Source: CALDTK01 sp045110575 (GTDB taxonomy: Bacteria; Bacteroidota; Bacteroidia; Chitinophagales; Saprospiraceae). From it: a stretch of 64,000 bases of DNA. Where the stretch lies: the NCBI GenBank assembly GCA_045110575.1, contig JBGCGF010000052.1:1-64000 (forward strand), written 5' to 3'. Below are positions 1 through 8,759 of this stretch, piece by piece. A model generated the notes under the pieces. It saw only the letters and a list, made by a program, of their open reading frames with translations. It was not told the DNA's origin and ran no database searches. Numbering within the stretch: position 1 is the stretch's first letter; every line of letters starts with the position of its first letter. The translations under genes and the position numbers were made by a program.

Positions 1-145
1 ATTCTGGCGAAATTGAGATGATTTATTGCTGATTTAGGCAAAAAGCGCAAGGAATAGCTGGCTATTTCGAGCATTTTTAACGAAAACCAGTGAAAAATCA
101 GCCAATTTTTAGTCGAATTGGATTTCCTAAACACGCTCTTAACTC

Positions 146-236
146 CGAACCGTCAAGATTGAGCGATAAGAATTCTTTGAAACCGGGACTCGACATCTAC
201 TTAAATCTCCCACATGGGAAAAGATCTGACGGTTCG
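146..236. repeat. Short inverted-repeat element with CGAACCGTCA / TGACGGTTCG ends
   Basis: Perfect 10-bp inverted arms at 146-155 and 227-236 enclose 71 bp. A sister element with the same ends lies at 34725-34811, so this is probably a dispersed miniature element. The right arm runs into the first codons of the PepSY gene if that gene starts at 214. Confidence 0.6.
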
Positions 237-855
237 ATACTCATCAAAAAAAACTAGAACCTCTCATTACCTTCCCCCCGTGTCCGAGACTCCTGAATCC
301 CCCAAGCCTTACCAGCAGCCGCCTATTGTAGGTCGTATCCGCACTTCACGTCGGTGGCACAGCAAGTTGAGCGTCTTCATGGCGATCTTGTTGCTTATCT
401 CAGCAGTGACGGGGCTTTTGCTCGGCTGGAAAAAGCAATCAGACTGGCTTCAACCGGGAACTCAAAAAGGACAGAAAGGTGAACTCGCAGACTGGAAGCC
501 TATTTCAGAGCTTTCTGATGCAGCAGTCGTCGCCTTTCGGCAAAACGCAGGACCAGATGCTGACTATGAAGTTGATCGAATGGATGTTCGTCCAGGGAAA
601 AACGTCGTCAAAGTCCGCTTCGAACATGACGACTATGAAGTCCAAGTTGATGGCATCACGGGCAAAGTGCTCAGTGTCGGCAACCGCAACGCCGACTGGA
701 TAGAACGGATTCACGACGGTTCGATCGTTTCAGATCTATTCAAGCTCATCAGCATGAACGTCCTCTCGATCGGCGTTTTCATCATGGCGATCACAGGCTT
801 GTGGCTCTACTTCGGACCGAAACGCTACCGCGCACAACGCCGAGCGAATGAGTAA
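214..855 (+). CDS. PepSY-associated transmembrane protein
   Basis: 213 residues. A proline-rich basic N-terminus is followed by a membrane segment at about residues 53-71, a periplasmic PepSY-like domain with the typical VDGITGKVLSV strand-turn near residues 145-155, a conserved IHDG, and a second membrane segment at about 183-200 with a basic cytoplasmic tail. PepSY-TM proteins are inner-membrane proteins often linked to siderophore or metal reduction, but the substrate cannot be read here. The end overlaps the next gene by 8 bp, so the two are probably co-transcribed. The start is uncertain: codons 5-8 lie in an inverted-repeat arm (227-236), and a GTG at 280 is a possible alternative. Confidence 0.8.
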   Translation: MGKDLTVRYSSKKTRTSHYLPPVSETPESPKPYQQPPIVGRIRTSRRWHSKLSVFMAILLLISAVTGLLLGWKKQSDWLQPGTQKGQKGELADWKPISELSDAAVVAFRQNAGPDADYEVDRMDVRPGKNVVKVRFEHDDYEVQVDGITGKVLSVGNRNADWIERIHDGSIVSDLFKLISMNVLSIGVFIMAITGLWLYFGPKRYRAQRRANE

Positions 856-1885
856 GTCTCTCAAAAAAGTACTCTGTATTCGACTCTCCGCCATAGGAGA
901 TGTAGTCGTCTGTACACCCGTGTTTCGAGCGTTGGCTATGCAGCTTGGTGCCGAGGTTCATGTGCTCACCAAGCCCGTGCCTGGCATTATGCTCGAAGGC
1001 AATCCGCACGTACACAAGGTCATTCACTGGCAAGAGAAAGGCCTCGTTGAACAGCTCAAAAAGGAACGTTACGATGTGGTCGTTGACCTCCATTGCAACT
1101 TACGTTCGCACCGTTTACGATTAACGCTTGGCGTTCCAGCGCTTGGCTACCGAAAACGTAACCTCGCCAAGCGTCTTTTGGGTCATGGCATTGATTGGTT
1201 GGGCGACGAGCACATCTTGGATCGCTACTTCAAGGCCTTAGAACCGTTGGGGATCAGCTATGATCTCGGTGGTTTGGATTATTTCGCTGAAGAAGAAATG
1301 GAGTGGTCAACAGCAGTCGCCGCTCGTCTTGAAGTGCCTCGGAAAGAAGGCTTCATTGCACTCGTGCTCGGAGCGACTCACGCCACGAAGCGAATGCCGG
1401 CCACGTTGCTCGCGGACATTTGCAAGCAGTCAGATCGCCAGCTCATTCTACTCGGCGGAAACGACGTAAAAGCACTGGCCGCAGAGACGCTTGGCTTTCT
1501 CGATGACAACGATAAATCTAAGGTGACCAACCTCTGTGGCGAACTCAGTCTCCGTCAATCTGCCAAACTTATCGAGCAAGCGAAAGGTGTTATCACACCC
1601 GATACAGGACTCATGCACGTGGCCGCTGCGCTTCATCGTCCGATGGTCGTCGTTTGGGGCAACACCGTGCCTGCCTACGGCATGTATCCACTGCTACCTG
1701 CGGGAAGAGAACAGTTAGCCCAATATGCTCAGGTTGAAGGACTTAGTTGCCGCCCTTGTGGCCGTATTGGCTTTGAAGTGTGTCCGAAAGGGCATTTCAA
1801 ATGCATGAACGATCAGTCGGCTACTTCCATCCTTAAATTGCTTGATAAAAGCCAGTCTGAGAACACTCGAAGGCTTCTTGCGTAA
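848..1885 (+). CDS. Glycosyltransferase family 9 (LPS heptosyltransferase-like)
   Basis: 345 residues, the usual length for WaaF/RfaF-type enzymes. The N-terminus has the family signature IRLSAIGDVVVCTPVFRAL. The C-terminal Rossmann half has LLGGNDV (about residue 200) and the nucleotide-sugar binding block TPDTGLMHVAAAL, followed by VVVWGNT. The cysteine-rich tail (CRPCG, then CPKGHFKCM) is common in this family. The predicted role is transfer of a heptose or similar sugar to the lipid A core on the cytoplasmic face of the inner membrane. The precise sugar is not determinable. The gene starts inside the 3' end of the PepSY gene, which suggests translational coupling. Confidence 0.87.
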   Translation: MSKSLKKVLCIRLSAIGDVVVCTPVFRALAMQLGAEVHVLTKPVPGIMLEGNPHVHKVIHWQEKGLVEQLKKERYDVVVDLHCNLRSHRLRLTLGVPALGYRKRNLAKRLLGHGIDWLGDEHILDRYFKALEPLGISYDLGGLDYFAEEEMEWSTAVAARLEVPRKEGFIALVLGATHATKRMPATLLADICKQSDRQLILLGGNDVKALAAETLGFLDDNDKSKVTNLCGELSLRQSAKLIEQAKGVITPDTGLMHVAAALHRPMVVVWGNTVPAYGMYPLLPAGREQLAQYAQVEGLSCRPCGRIGFEVCPKGHFKCMNDQSATSILKLLDKSQSENTRRLLA

Positions 1886-1986
1886 GGAAGTGTGAGAAGA
1901 AAGTCCGTCATTCTGACGACGAGTTGCATAACCTGTATACCCAACACGGGTGAGATTTCGTATTCTTGTCTCATACCCGCCGTTTT

Positions 1987-3039
1987 ATGAGTTTACCCCT
2001 ACTCCGATCTCTCTGCCTCTGTTTGGCTGTTTCGACAGTCTCTTTGCTGCAAGCACAGGATCTTCATTACAGTTTGCTTGAGTTCATGCCTACTTGGGTC
2101 AACCCTGGTTTGACAGGTGCCTACGAGGGTACTGCACGAATTGGTGGCGTGTATCGCGACCAGCAAGTTCGAAGCTTGAGTGAGAACACTTACCAGACAC
2201 CAGGATTCTACGTCGACGCACCCATCGTGATGCTCGGCAAGAAAGCTTGGCTCGGTGTCGGTGGAACGCTGATTGCTGATAAAGCAGGTTTTGCAGACCT
2301 TACATCAACCTACGCGCAAGCATCTGCGAGCTACCACCGCATTCTAAATAAGGGACGCAACACTCGAACGGTTTTCAGTTTTGGTGTGAAAGGTGGTGTG
2401 CTCAATAGAAGCGCTGATTTTTCCAGCGATAGAATTAAGCTAGAGGAGGAAACAGAAACCACTTTTGGAGGCGGTGGATTCCCTCTGCTCGGTGGACTAG
2501 ATCGAATGGGTGATCCAAGTTCAACAGGCATCGACATTGGTGCTGGTGCAAGCCTTGCCCGTCAACTTGATGCAGAGCGTAATTTCCGAGTAGGAATTAG
2601 TGCTAGACATATTCTTCAGCCAGATTACGCGCTTAACCAAGGTGGAGGGAAGCAAACGCGTCCGACGAGTATTTCACTTCAAGGCGCTTACCGTCAATTG
2701 CTTGATGACAAGTATCTCATAGAGCCAACGATCTTCCTTCAAACAACAGAGACGGCTTCAGCTGCTCAGTTGCAGGGCATGTTCGGCATGTACATGGGCG
2801 AAGAATCTGACAAGCTGATCAAGTTCGGTTTGGGAGTTCGACTTCCTGCACGCTTCGTGTATCCAATGGTAGGCTTTGACTACAAAGACTTCAAGGTGGC
2901 TGCTTCGTTCGACCTTAACGCGAACGGACTTCAAGCTGCAGACGGACTTCAAAGTGGTTTTGAAATCGGTGTTCAGTACATCATCAAGATCTACAAGGAG
3001 CCAAAGGTTGACCGCGTGATTCTCTGTCCTCAGATATAA
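1987..3039 (+). CDS. PorP/SprF family type IX secretion membrane protein
   Basis: 350 residues from the ATG at 1987, which gives a clean signal peptide ending in LLQAQ; an upstream TTG (1966) only adds seven polar residues. The mature part begins with the family motif HYSLLEFMPTWVNPGLTGAY and continues as alternating beta strands of an outer-membrane barrel. PorP/SprF proteins sit in the outer membrane and help export or anchor type B cargo of the T9SS. The gene lies directly upstream of a PorE-like OmpA protein, the usual PorP-OmpA pairing in Bacteroidota. Confidence 0.9.
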   Translation: MSLPLLRSLCLCLAVSTVSLLQAQDLHYSLLEFMPTWVNPGLTGAYEGTARIGGVYRDQQVRSLSENTYQTPGFYVDAPIVMLGKKAWLGVGGTLIADKAGFADLTSTYAQASASYHRILNKGRNTRTVFSFGVKGGVLNRSADFSSDRIKLEEETETTFGGGGFPLLGGLDRMGDPSSTGIDIGAGASLARQLDAERNFRVGISARHILQPDYALNQGGGKQTRPTSISLQGAYRQLLDDKYLIEPTIFLQTTETASAAQLQGMFGMYMGEESDKLIKFGLGVRLPARFVYPMVGFDYKDFKVAASFDLNANGLQAADGLQSGFEIGVQYIIKIYKEPKVDRVILCPQI

Positions 3040-3055
3040 ACGCGAGTTCTGCGGC

Positions 3056-3118
3056 TTGTCAATCCGCAGTGTACTAGGCTTGTCTGTTCGCAGTGTACTG
3101 AGTTTGTCAATTCGCAGG
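3056..3118 (+). repeat. 24-bp direct repeat, 2.6 copies
   Basis: Units begin at 3056, 3080 and 3104 and share TTGTC, then TCGCAG or CCGCAG and GTGTACT. They fill most of the gap between the PorP gene and the OmpA gene and could hold a repeated protein-binding site. Confidence 0.65.
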
Positions 3119-3144
3119 ATCAACTCTTTGCAAATCATTGACAG

Positions 3145-3159
3145 GCTTTCGCCAAAACC
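3145..3159 (-). repeat. GGTTTTGGCGNAAGC signal, copy 1 (intergenic)
   Basis: Exact copy, N = A, just upstream of the OmpA gene; a second, opposed copy follows 130 bp further on. Confidence 0.8.
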
Positions 3160-3247
3160 TCTTGTACGAGTGTCAATACCTCAGTCGTTAAAAGTAACGA
3201 TGAGTTCAATTCACTCTTTTTCATTTTTCGCTATAGCTAAGTTCTCT

Positions 3248-5827
3248 ATGACTTATTTCTTACGCACGCTTTTCGTTTTGATGCTTTGTGGGGTTTTGGC
3301 GCAAGCTGACGCACAACCACTAACACGCTCTACCTACGAGGACATGATTCGTGTCGCCGAAGAGCAATTGGAGGCCAGTCGACCGTACAACGCGCTCGAG
3401 TGGTTCAAGAAGGCTTATGACGAGGAGCCAACCGCTCAGCTCGCATATCGCATGGCCGAACTCAACTACGAGCTTCGTGACTACACAAAGGCCGTCAACT
3501 ACTTCAAGCGTGCCATGCGAAAGGCAGGAGAGGGAGAGATGCTCGAAGGTTATTTCTACCTCGGGCGCTCTGAAAAAATGAGAGGCAACTACGGTGAGGC
3601 AATCGAGGCGCTAAAGGAGTTCAAGCTTATGGCGAAGAACCACCCGTTTACAGATCGCGCAAACATTGAAATTGAAGGAGCTCAAATGGCGCTCAAAATG
3701 GTAGAGCCACCACGAATCAAAGTGGAAAATGCTGGTCGTGCAGTTAATTCTAGTAACCAAGAATATTCTCCAGTGCTTGCTGCTGACGGTGTTCTTTACT
3801 ACGCAGGATTCGGTAAGAACGGCTACATCATGGAAGAAGGTGAGGACGCCAAAAGCATTCGCCTTTTTACAGCGCAAGCCGGCGAAGACGGTAAGTACGG
3901 CAAAGGCAAGGCGCTTCCAAAGGCGATCAATCGCGCTGGCTACCAAACGGTAAACGTGACGATTAGCGAAGACGGAAACGTAATGCTCTTCGTTCGCAGC
4001 GAACTTGACGGAACCGTCGAGCTCGAATCAAAAATCTACTACGCGACCAAAGGGTCTGGAGGCAATTGGGCAAAGGCCACGTTGGTTACAGGACTCAACG
4101 GTGACTACATCGCTAAGCACCCTGCATTTGGCGAGTTGTATGGTAACCAAGTTGTCTTCTTCACTTCTGACATGAATGGAGGTCAAGGCGGACTTGATAT
4201 CTACTACGCGACCAAAAAGGGAGAAGGCCAGTACGGCGCTCCTGTCAACCTGGGACCAGAGATCAATACGCCGTATGACGACGTAACTCCATTCTATACG
4301 AACGGAACACTTTACTTCAGTACCGAAGGCCGCCCATCACTTGGTGGCTTTGATGTCTATCGTTCTGATTGGGGAGGTGACGCTTGGAGTAATCCAGTCA
4401 ACATGGGTAAAGGCTTTAACTCAAGCCTAGATGATCGTTACTTCCAGCTCGATGCATCGGGTAAGAATGGGGTAGTGGCTTCAAACCGCCCGCCAACACG
4501 CTCTGTAAAGAGTAAGACGTGCTGTGACGATGTGTTCCTACTCAATGTAGAGCCGATCATTATAGATCTCTTGGCACTGACCCTTGATGGTGATGGCCAG
4601 TTGCTACAAGGTGTAACGGTTGATTTGATTCAACTCACAGATGGTGATTCTACCGTGCTTTCGCGAAAACTCAACCCAGAAGGCAATCGCTTTGATTTCG
4701 AACTGGTTGACGATGTAACGTATGTTATCGTAGCTACTAGAGAGGGCTACACCGATGCAAAAGTGGAGTTCAATACACTCGGAATTACAGAGCCGAGTAA
4801 GATGGAAAAGACGCTCGTGCTCACCAAGATGATCGTTGAAGAGACGACTCCTGCAGAAGAGACAATCGAGATTACGCTCAACCAGCCGATTCGCCTAGCG
4901 AACATCTACTACGACTTCGATGACGATAAGATCTTGCCTGCTTCAGAGCCAGACCTTACCTACATCTTAAACCTCATGGAAGAATATCCTGAGATGGTAG
5001 TCGAGCTTGGGTCACACACCGATGCACAAGGAAAAGAAGGATACAACCAGACGCTTAGCCAGCGACGTGCTCAAAGCGCAGTCAACTGGATTCAAGGCAG
5101 AGGCATTGACATTACTCGCCTTGTTGCCAAAGGATACGGTGAGTCTAACATCCTCAACCAGTGCCAGAATGGTGTGAAGTGTAGTGATGATGAGCACCGC
5201 TTTAACCGTCGCACGGAGTTCAAGATTTTGGAAGGTCCTCAGACCATTCAAGTCAAGAAGCTTACGAAGACCCGTCAACTACCGAGTCGTAACAGCTTAC
5301 CACAAGCTGCGCCTCAGTCATCTCGCCTGGACACTCTCCCTTCAACGAAGAAGAAAAAAGAATTGAAAGGTGTTGCTTTAGTTCAGCCAGAGGTTGCCGT
5401 AAAGCAGCCAGCGACAAACAAAGTGAAAGCGATTCAAGCTATTGAAAGCGTGAAAGAACGCGACGAGCTTAGTTCTCTTGCAACCGAGAAAGACCTTTCT
5501 GGTACTCCTATCTTGAAATTCGATGATCGTCGTATTGAGTTCGGAATGATCAAAAAAGGAGATAAGCGCGAGCATCGCTATACGTTCACTAACGTAGGTG
5601 AGGTTCCTGCTTCGATCGCAATTGTAAGTGCATGTGAGTGCACTACACTCGATTGGACACGCGGAGAAATTCAACCTGGAGATGAAGGCTTCATCAATGC
5701 AATTTTTGACAGCAGCGAAAAAGATGCTGGAGAGATGATCGTTATCGATATCATCCTCGATCAGACGTTGGTGAACGGGAATGGAATCATCGAGCAGGTG
5801 TTGTACACCTTTGAGCTGGAGGAGTAA
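3248..5827 (+). CDS. PorE-like OmpA family protein: TPR, PD40, OmpA and DUF1573 domains
   Basis: 859 residues from the ATG at 3248, chosen because it opens a good signal peptide (MTYFLRTLFVLMLCGVLAQA); the frame extends upstream to 3056 only through repeats. Domain order: TPR units (about 25-130), PD40-type WD40-like propeller (about 160-420), a carboxypeptidase-regulatory-like fold (about 430-530), an OmpA peptidoglycan-binding domain (YYDFDDDKI, then GSHTDAQG and RRTEF), a Ser/Lys-rich linker, and a C-terminal DUF1573 domain with ACECTT. The first four match the architecture of T9SS PorE, which ties the PorKN ring to peptidoglycan. The extra DUF1573 domain is unusual. It probably acts with the upstream PorP/SprF in the cell envelope. 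Confidence 0.88.
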   Translation: MTYFLRTLFVLMLCGVLAQADAQPLTRSTYEDMIRVAEEQLEASRPYNALEWFKKAYDEEPTAQLAYRMAELNYELRDYTKAVNYFKRAMRKAGEGEMLEGYFYLGRSEKMRGNYGEAIEALKEFKLMAKNHPFTDRANIEIEGAQMALKMVEPPRIKVENAGRAVNSSNQEYSPVLAADGVLYYAGFGKNGYIMEEGEDAKSIRLFTAQAGEDGKYGKGKALPKAINRAGYQTVNVTISEDGNVMLFVRSELDGTVELESKIYYATKGSGGNWAKATLVTGLNGDYIAKHPAFGELYGNQVVFFTSDMNGGQGGLDIYYATKKGEGQYGAPVNLGPEINTPYDDVTPFYTNGTLYFSTEGRPSLGGFDVYRSDWGGDAWSNPVNMGKGFNSSLDDRYFQLDASGKNGVVASNRPPTRSVKSKTCCDDVFLLNVEPIIIDLLALTLDGDGQLLQGVTVDLIQLTDGDSTVLSRKLNPEGNRFDFELVDDVTYVIVATREGYTDAKVEFNTLGITEPSKMEKTLVLTKMIVEETTPAEETIEITLNQPIRLANIYYDFDDDKILPASEPDLTYILNLMEEYPEMVVELGSHTDAQGKEGYNQTLSQRRAQSAVNWIQGRGIDITRLVAKGYGESNILNQCQNGVKCSDDEHRFNRRTEFKILEGPQTIQVKKLTKTRQLPSRNSLPQAAPQSSRLDTLPSTKKKKELKGVALVQPEVAVKQPATNKVKAIQAIESVKERDELSSLATEKDLSGTPILKFDDRRIEFGMIKKGDKREHRYTFTNVGEVPASIAIVSACECTTLDWTRGEIQPGDEGFINAIFDSSEKDAGEMIVIDIILDQTLVNGNGIIEQVLYTFELEE
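3292..3306 (+). repeat. GGTTTTGGCGNAAGC signal, copy 2 (in OmpA gene)
   Basis: Exact copy, N = C, encoding the VLAQA of the signal peptide. Confidence 0.8.
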
Positions 5828-6132
5828 GTCCGTCATCTCAACCGAAGCACAACCGATAGACGATCGCGTAAGTGACTTCTTTATAGAAAGTACAAAGCGG
5901 AGCGACCTGTTGGGCTTAGCCCGCTTATGAAAGACTGCGTCAGTCAAAGCAACCTGGCCTCACCCATGATGGACCTACCGGCCCATTAAGAGCACTGTCG
6001 CACTGGGCTGGTAAGTCCAGCATGTGCTAGGCAGGTTTGGCGAAAAGGCGAAGCCTTAGAGGCGGGCTGGGCGAAATATTCCCCTAAATACACAGCTAAT
6101 TCGCGCTAAGTAGACTGGCGTCCCTACAAGCG
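5828..6132. other. Non-coding stretch before pnuC with possible RNA structure
   Basis: No convincing gene. At 5829-5853 there is one arm similar to the CCGTCATCTCGACC inverted-repeat family. A nested hairpin is visible at about 5992-6028 (AGCAC and CTGG pairing with CCAG and GTGCT), followed by GGCG/CGCC-rich sequence near 6030-6075. I do not recognise a known riboswitch or RNA. Confidence 0.4.
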
Positions 6133-6205
6133 ATCTCAGATCCCACATCTCAGATCCCACATCTCAGATCCCAAGTCTCAGATCCCAGATCCCAGATCCC
6201 ACGTC
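6133..6205 (+). repeat. 14-bp tandem array (ATCTCAGATCCCAC) decaying to 7-bp units
   Basis: About three and a half 14-bp units followed by GATCCCA heptamers, ending 31 bp before the pnuC start. Similar CATCTCATATCCCA-type arrays occur at 37839-37874 and 47961-47999, each also close to a start codon. Confidence 0.8.
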
Positions 6206-6236
6206 TCCTTCAACATCCTGAGCTACCTTTCCAACC

Positions 6237-6848
6237 TTGGAACAAGAAACCTTAGAATCGTTACTCATTCTTCCGCCTGCGATAGAGTGGTGGGCCACCG
6301 GATTAGCGGTCATTTATATCATACTCGCTGCGCGCAACTCCTCTTGGTGTTGGCCTTTCGCCTTTGTGAGTAGCTGTTTATGGGCCTGGCAAGTTTGGTT
6401 TGCCTACGATTTACTATTTGATGCCGCCCTCAACGTGTTTTATGCCGTCATGGCAATCTGGGGCGCTTGGCGCTGGTGGAAAAACGCTGATGGTTCGACA
6501 GATGTACTGATGTCTTCGGTGACGACTCAGCAGCACGGCCTCTTTATTGGTTTTGGCGTAAGCTTAAGTCTTCTCCTCGGCTACATCGCCTCGGTCACGA
6601 CAGTTGCTGCAATGACGTATCTCGATGCGCTCACAACGGTATTTAGTGTGCTCGGCACCTTCATGCTGATTGAGCGAAAAGTAGAGAGTTGGATCTACCT
6701 CCTAGTGATGGATATCATCTACGTGTACCTCTACATTCAACGCGGATCTTTGATTTTTGCGGGGCTATTTGTGGTCTATTGTGTGCTTGCGGTGGTCGGA
6801 TATCTCAATTGGAAGAAAATTAAGCACGCTCAAGTAGCGACAGATTAG
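6237..6848 (+). CDS. pnuC: Nicotinamide mononucleotide / nicotinamide riboside transporter PnuC
   Basis: 203 residues with about seven hydrophobic helices. The family motifs are visible: W-rich helix with SSWCWPFAF, the YDLLFDAALNVFYAVMAIWG region with the conserved N and Y, and WRWWK. PnuC moves the NAD precursor nicotinamide riboside across the inner membrane by facilitated diffusion. Placement just upstream of the NADH-consuming Nqr complex is suggestive but not proof of a link. The start is taken as TTG at 6237 because no ATG occurs before the first helices. No NAD-II or TPP riboswitch was recognised upstream. Confidence 0.88.
   Translation: MEQETLESLLILPPAIEWWATGLAVIYIILAARNSSWCWPFAFVSSCLWAWQVWFAYDLLFDAALNVFYAVMAIWGAWRWWKNADGSTDVLMSSVTTQQHGLFIGFGVSLSLLLGYIASVTTVAAMTYLDALTTVFSVLGTFMLIERKVESWIYLLVMDIIYVYLYIQRGSLIFAGLFVVYCVLAVVGYLNWKKIKHAQVATD
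6549..6563 (+). repeat. GGTTTTGGCGNAAGC signal, copy 3 (in pnuC)
   Basis: Exact copy, N = T, read as GFGVS in the protein. Confidence 0.8.
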
Positions 6849-6998
6849 TACCTGAATTCTGGAACAAAGGCCCGTTTTCTGCGTATTTGCGGGGATAGGA
6901 CGGGCTCAAAATGAGCTCAAAACCCTTACTGATACTGGACTTGATCTAAATAATCAAAGCTCGGGGATACATAGTCGCGCATGAAAAGCTGCGGTGTG

Positions 6999-7006
6999 TA
7001 TCTTTG
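6999..7006 (+). promoter_or_regulatory. Bacteroidota -7 promoter element (TATCTTTG) of the nqr operon
   Basis: Exact match to TAnnTTTG, 31 bp before the ATG at 7038. It lies inside the frame if translation began at the ATG at 6981, which argues against that upstream start. No clear -33 TTTG box is seen. Confidence 0.6.
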
Positions 7007-7037
7007 CGGCCGAATTCACAAAGCCCTCCGCACGACT

Positions 7038-8666
7038 ATGCGAAATCCGCGTCTGTTTAGCAGTCTTCTACTGCTACTTCTCCCCGCTTTGGGGTACGCC
7101 CAAGCTGGGCCCTCAGGTTCCAACCTGACCCAGATCTTATTGATCTCTCTTGTAGTGTTGTTTCTCATCATCATTGTGATGTTGGTAGCCAACAGTTTCA
7201 TGAAGGTCGAAGCCCAATCAATGGGTGCATCCAAAACAGGGGAAGGCTTCGGCATCATCCCTTCCATGGATGAACTCTTCGCCAAAGACCTCCCTCGTGG
7301 GGTCGAGAAAAAGGATGTTCACTTCCTGCGTCAAGGTTTCGACATTAGCCTTCAAGGTGATGCTGCAAAGCAAATCCGCGAAGCAGGTGGCATGACCTAT
7401 GCGGTCAAGCCAACCAACTTCATTGGCATGTCGCCAATTCCGAAGGTGGTACCTGCTGTAGGTGAAACTGTACAGGCTGGAGACGTCTTGTTTTTTGACA
7501 AGAAGAACCCAGACGTCAAGTACGTCGCACCCGTTAGTGGTGAGGTCATCGAGATCAACCGTGGCGAGAAGCGATCTATCGCTTCTATTGTCATCCTTGC
7601 TGACAAGGAGATCTCTCACAAAAAGCATACTGCTCCAGCATTGACTGGCGGTCGCCAAGCGATCGTTGACTTCATGCTAGCGTCTGGTGTTTGGCCAATG
7701 TTGCGCCAACGTCCATACAACGTAGTTGCTAGTGCAACCGATGCACCGAAGAGCATCTTTGTAAGTACGTTCGATACGGCTCCATTGGCTCCAGACCTCG
7801 GGTTTGTGATCCAAGGACGTGATGCAGCCTTCCAGAAAGGTTTGGATGTTCTTAATAAGCTTACTCCAGGCCATGTTCATCTAGGAATGAATGGTACTTT
7901 TGAGTCTGCTCCTGCGTTCCGCAATGCACAAGGCGTTAAGAAGCACTACTTCCGTGGCCAGCACCCTGCAGGTAACGTAGGTGTCCACATTCACCACGTT
8001 GATCCAGTTTCTGCTAGCCAGATTGTTTGGACAGCAGGTGTACAAGATGTAATCACGATCGGTCAGTTGTTCCTTGACGGAACATACGATGCGACTCGAT
8101 ATGTAGCCGTTACTGGTGCAGAGGTTGCAAAGCCAGCTTACGCCAAAACCTACATGGGAGCTAAAGTGAGCGATCTTCTCGAAGGTCAGCTTGAAACTGG
8201 TGCAACCAACTTGCGAATTGTCAGCGGTGATGTCCTCAGTGGAACTCAGGTTGACAAGGACGACTACCTAGACTTTTACGACGACCAGCTTACTGAGTTG
8301 GAAGAAGGAGACTACTACGAGATGTTCGGTTGGTTACTACCTATCGCTCCTCGTCCAAGTACTTCGGGAACCTTCCCGAACAAGCTATTCGGACCTGACT
8401 ACAAGTTCAAAGCAAACACTAACTCACACGGTGAGAAACGTGCCTTTGTACTCACTGGTCACTACGAGAAAGTACTTCCTATGGATGTGCTACCTCAAGA
8501 GCTCATGAAAGCAATCATGGCTAATGACTTCGAACGCATGGAAGGCCTAGGCATCTATGAGTTAGTCGAAGAGGATCTAGCAATCTGCGAGTTTACCTGT
8601 GTCTCTAAGCAGCCGTTGCAAAGCATTTTGCGCGAAGGCCTAGATGTCATGCGTGAGCAAGGCTAG
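7038..8666 (+). CDS. nqrA: Na+-translocating NADH:quinone reductase subunit A with membrane-anchoring N-terminal extension
   Basis: 542 residues from 7038. Canonical NqrA (about 450 residues) begins only near residue 95, where RQGFDISLQG aligns with the usual KGLDLPIAG start; FFDKKNPDVKYVAPVSG and EINRGEKR are typical. The added N-terminus holds a signal-peptide-like segment (about 6-21, ending GYAQA) and a second hydrophobic helix (about 31-51), so this normally cytoplasm-facing subunit appears to carry its own membrane anchor. First gene of nqrABCDEF. A TAnnTTTG promoter box at 6999-7006 supports this start over the ATG at 6981. Confidence 0.92.
   Translation: MRNPRLFSSLLLLLLPALGYAQAGPSGSNLTQILLISLVVLFLIIIVMLVANSFMKVEAQSMGASKTGEGFGIIPSMDELFAKDLPRGVEKKDVHFLRQGFDISLQGDAAKQIREAGGMTYAVKPTNFIGMSPIPKVVPAVGETVQAGDVLFFDKKNPDVKYVAPVSGEVIEINRGEKRSIASIVILADKEISHKKHTAPALTGGRQAIVDFMLASGVWPMLRQRPYNVVASATDAPKSIFVSTFDTAPLAPDLGFVIQGRDAAFQKGLDVLNKLTPGHVHLGMNGTFESAPAFRNAQGVKKHYFRGQHPAGNVGVHIHHVDPVSASQIVWTAGVQDVITIGQLFLDGTYDATRYVAVTGAEVAKPAYAKTYMGAKVSDLLEGQLETGATNLRIVSGDVLSGTQVDKDDYLDFYDDQLTELEEGDYYEMFGWLLPIAPRPSTSGTFPNKLFGPDYKFKANTNSHGEKRAFVLTGHYEKVLPMDVLPQELMKAIMANDFERMEGLGIYELVEEDLAICEFTCVSKQPLQSILREGLDVMREQG
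8136..8150 (-). repeat. GGTTTTGGCGNAAGC signal, copy 4 (in nqrA)
   Basis: Exact copy on the antisense strand, N = T, giving AYAKT in NqrA. Confidence 0.8.
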
Positions 8667-8759
8667 TCCAACTTTTAGAACTCCAACAATATATTCTTGT
8701 TGGACCAACGTAATTGAAAATCTAAGCTCATCTGAGCTTCACACTCCGAGCATCTACGT

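Noticed and set aside
3056..3247. Longer N-terminus for the OmpA protein
   Set aside because: The added codons are 24-bp tandem repeats beginning with TTG; the ATG at 3248 opens a normal signal peptide.
6849..6998. NAD or TPP riboswitch near pnuC or nqrA
   Set aside because: No conserved core (for example CUGAGA for TPP) could be found on either side of pnuC.
6981..7037. Upstream ATG for nqrA
   Set aside because: A TAnnTTTG promoter box at 6999-7006 lies inside this segment and the signal-like helix starts properly at 7038.
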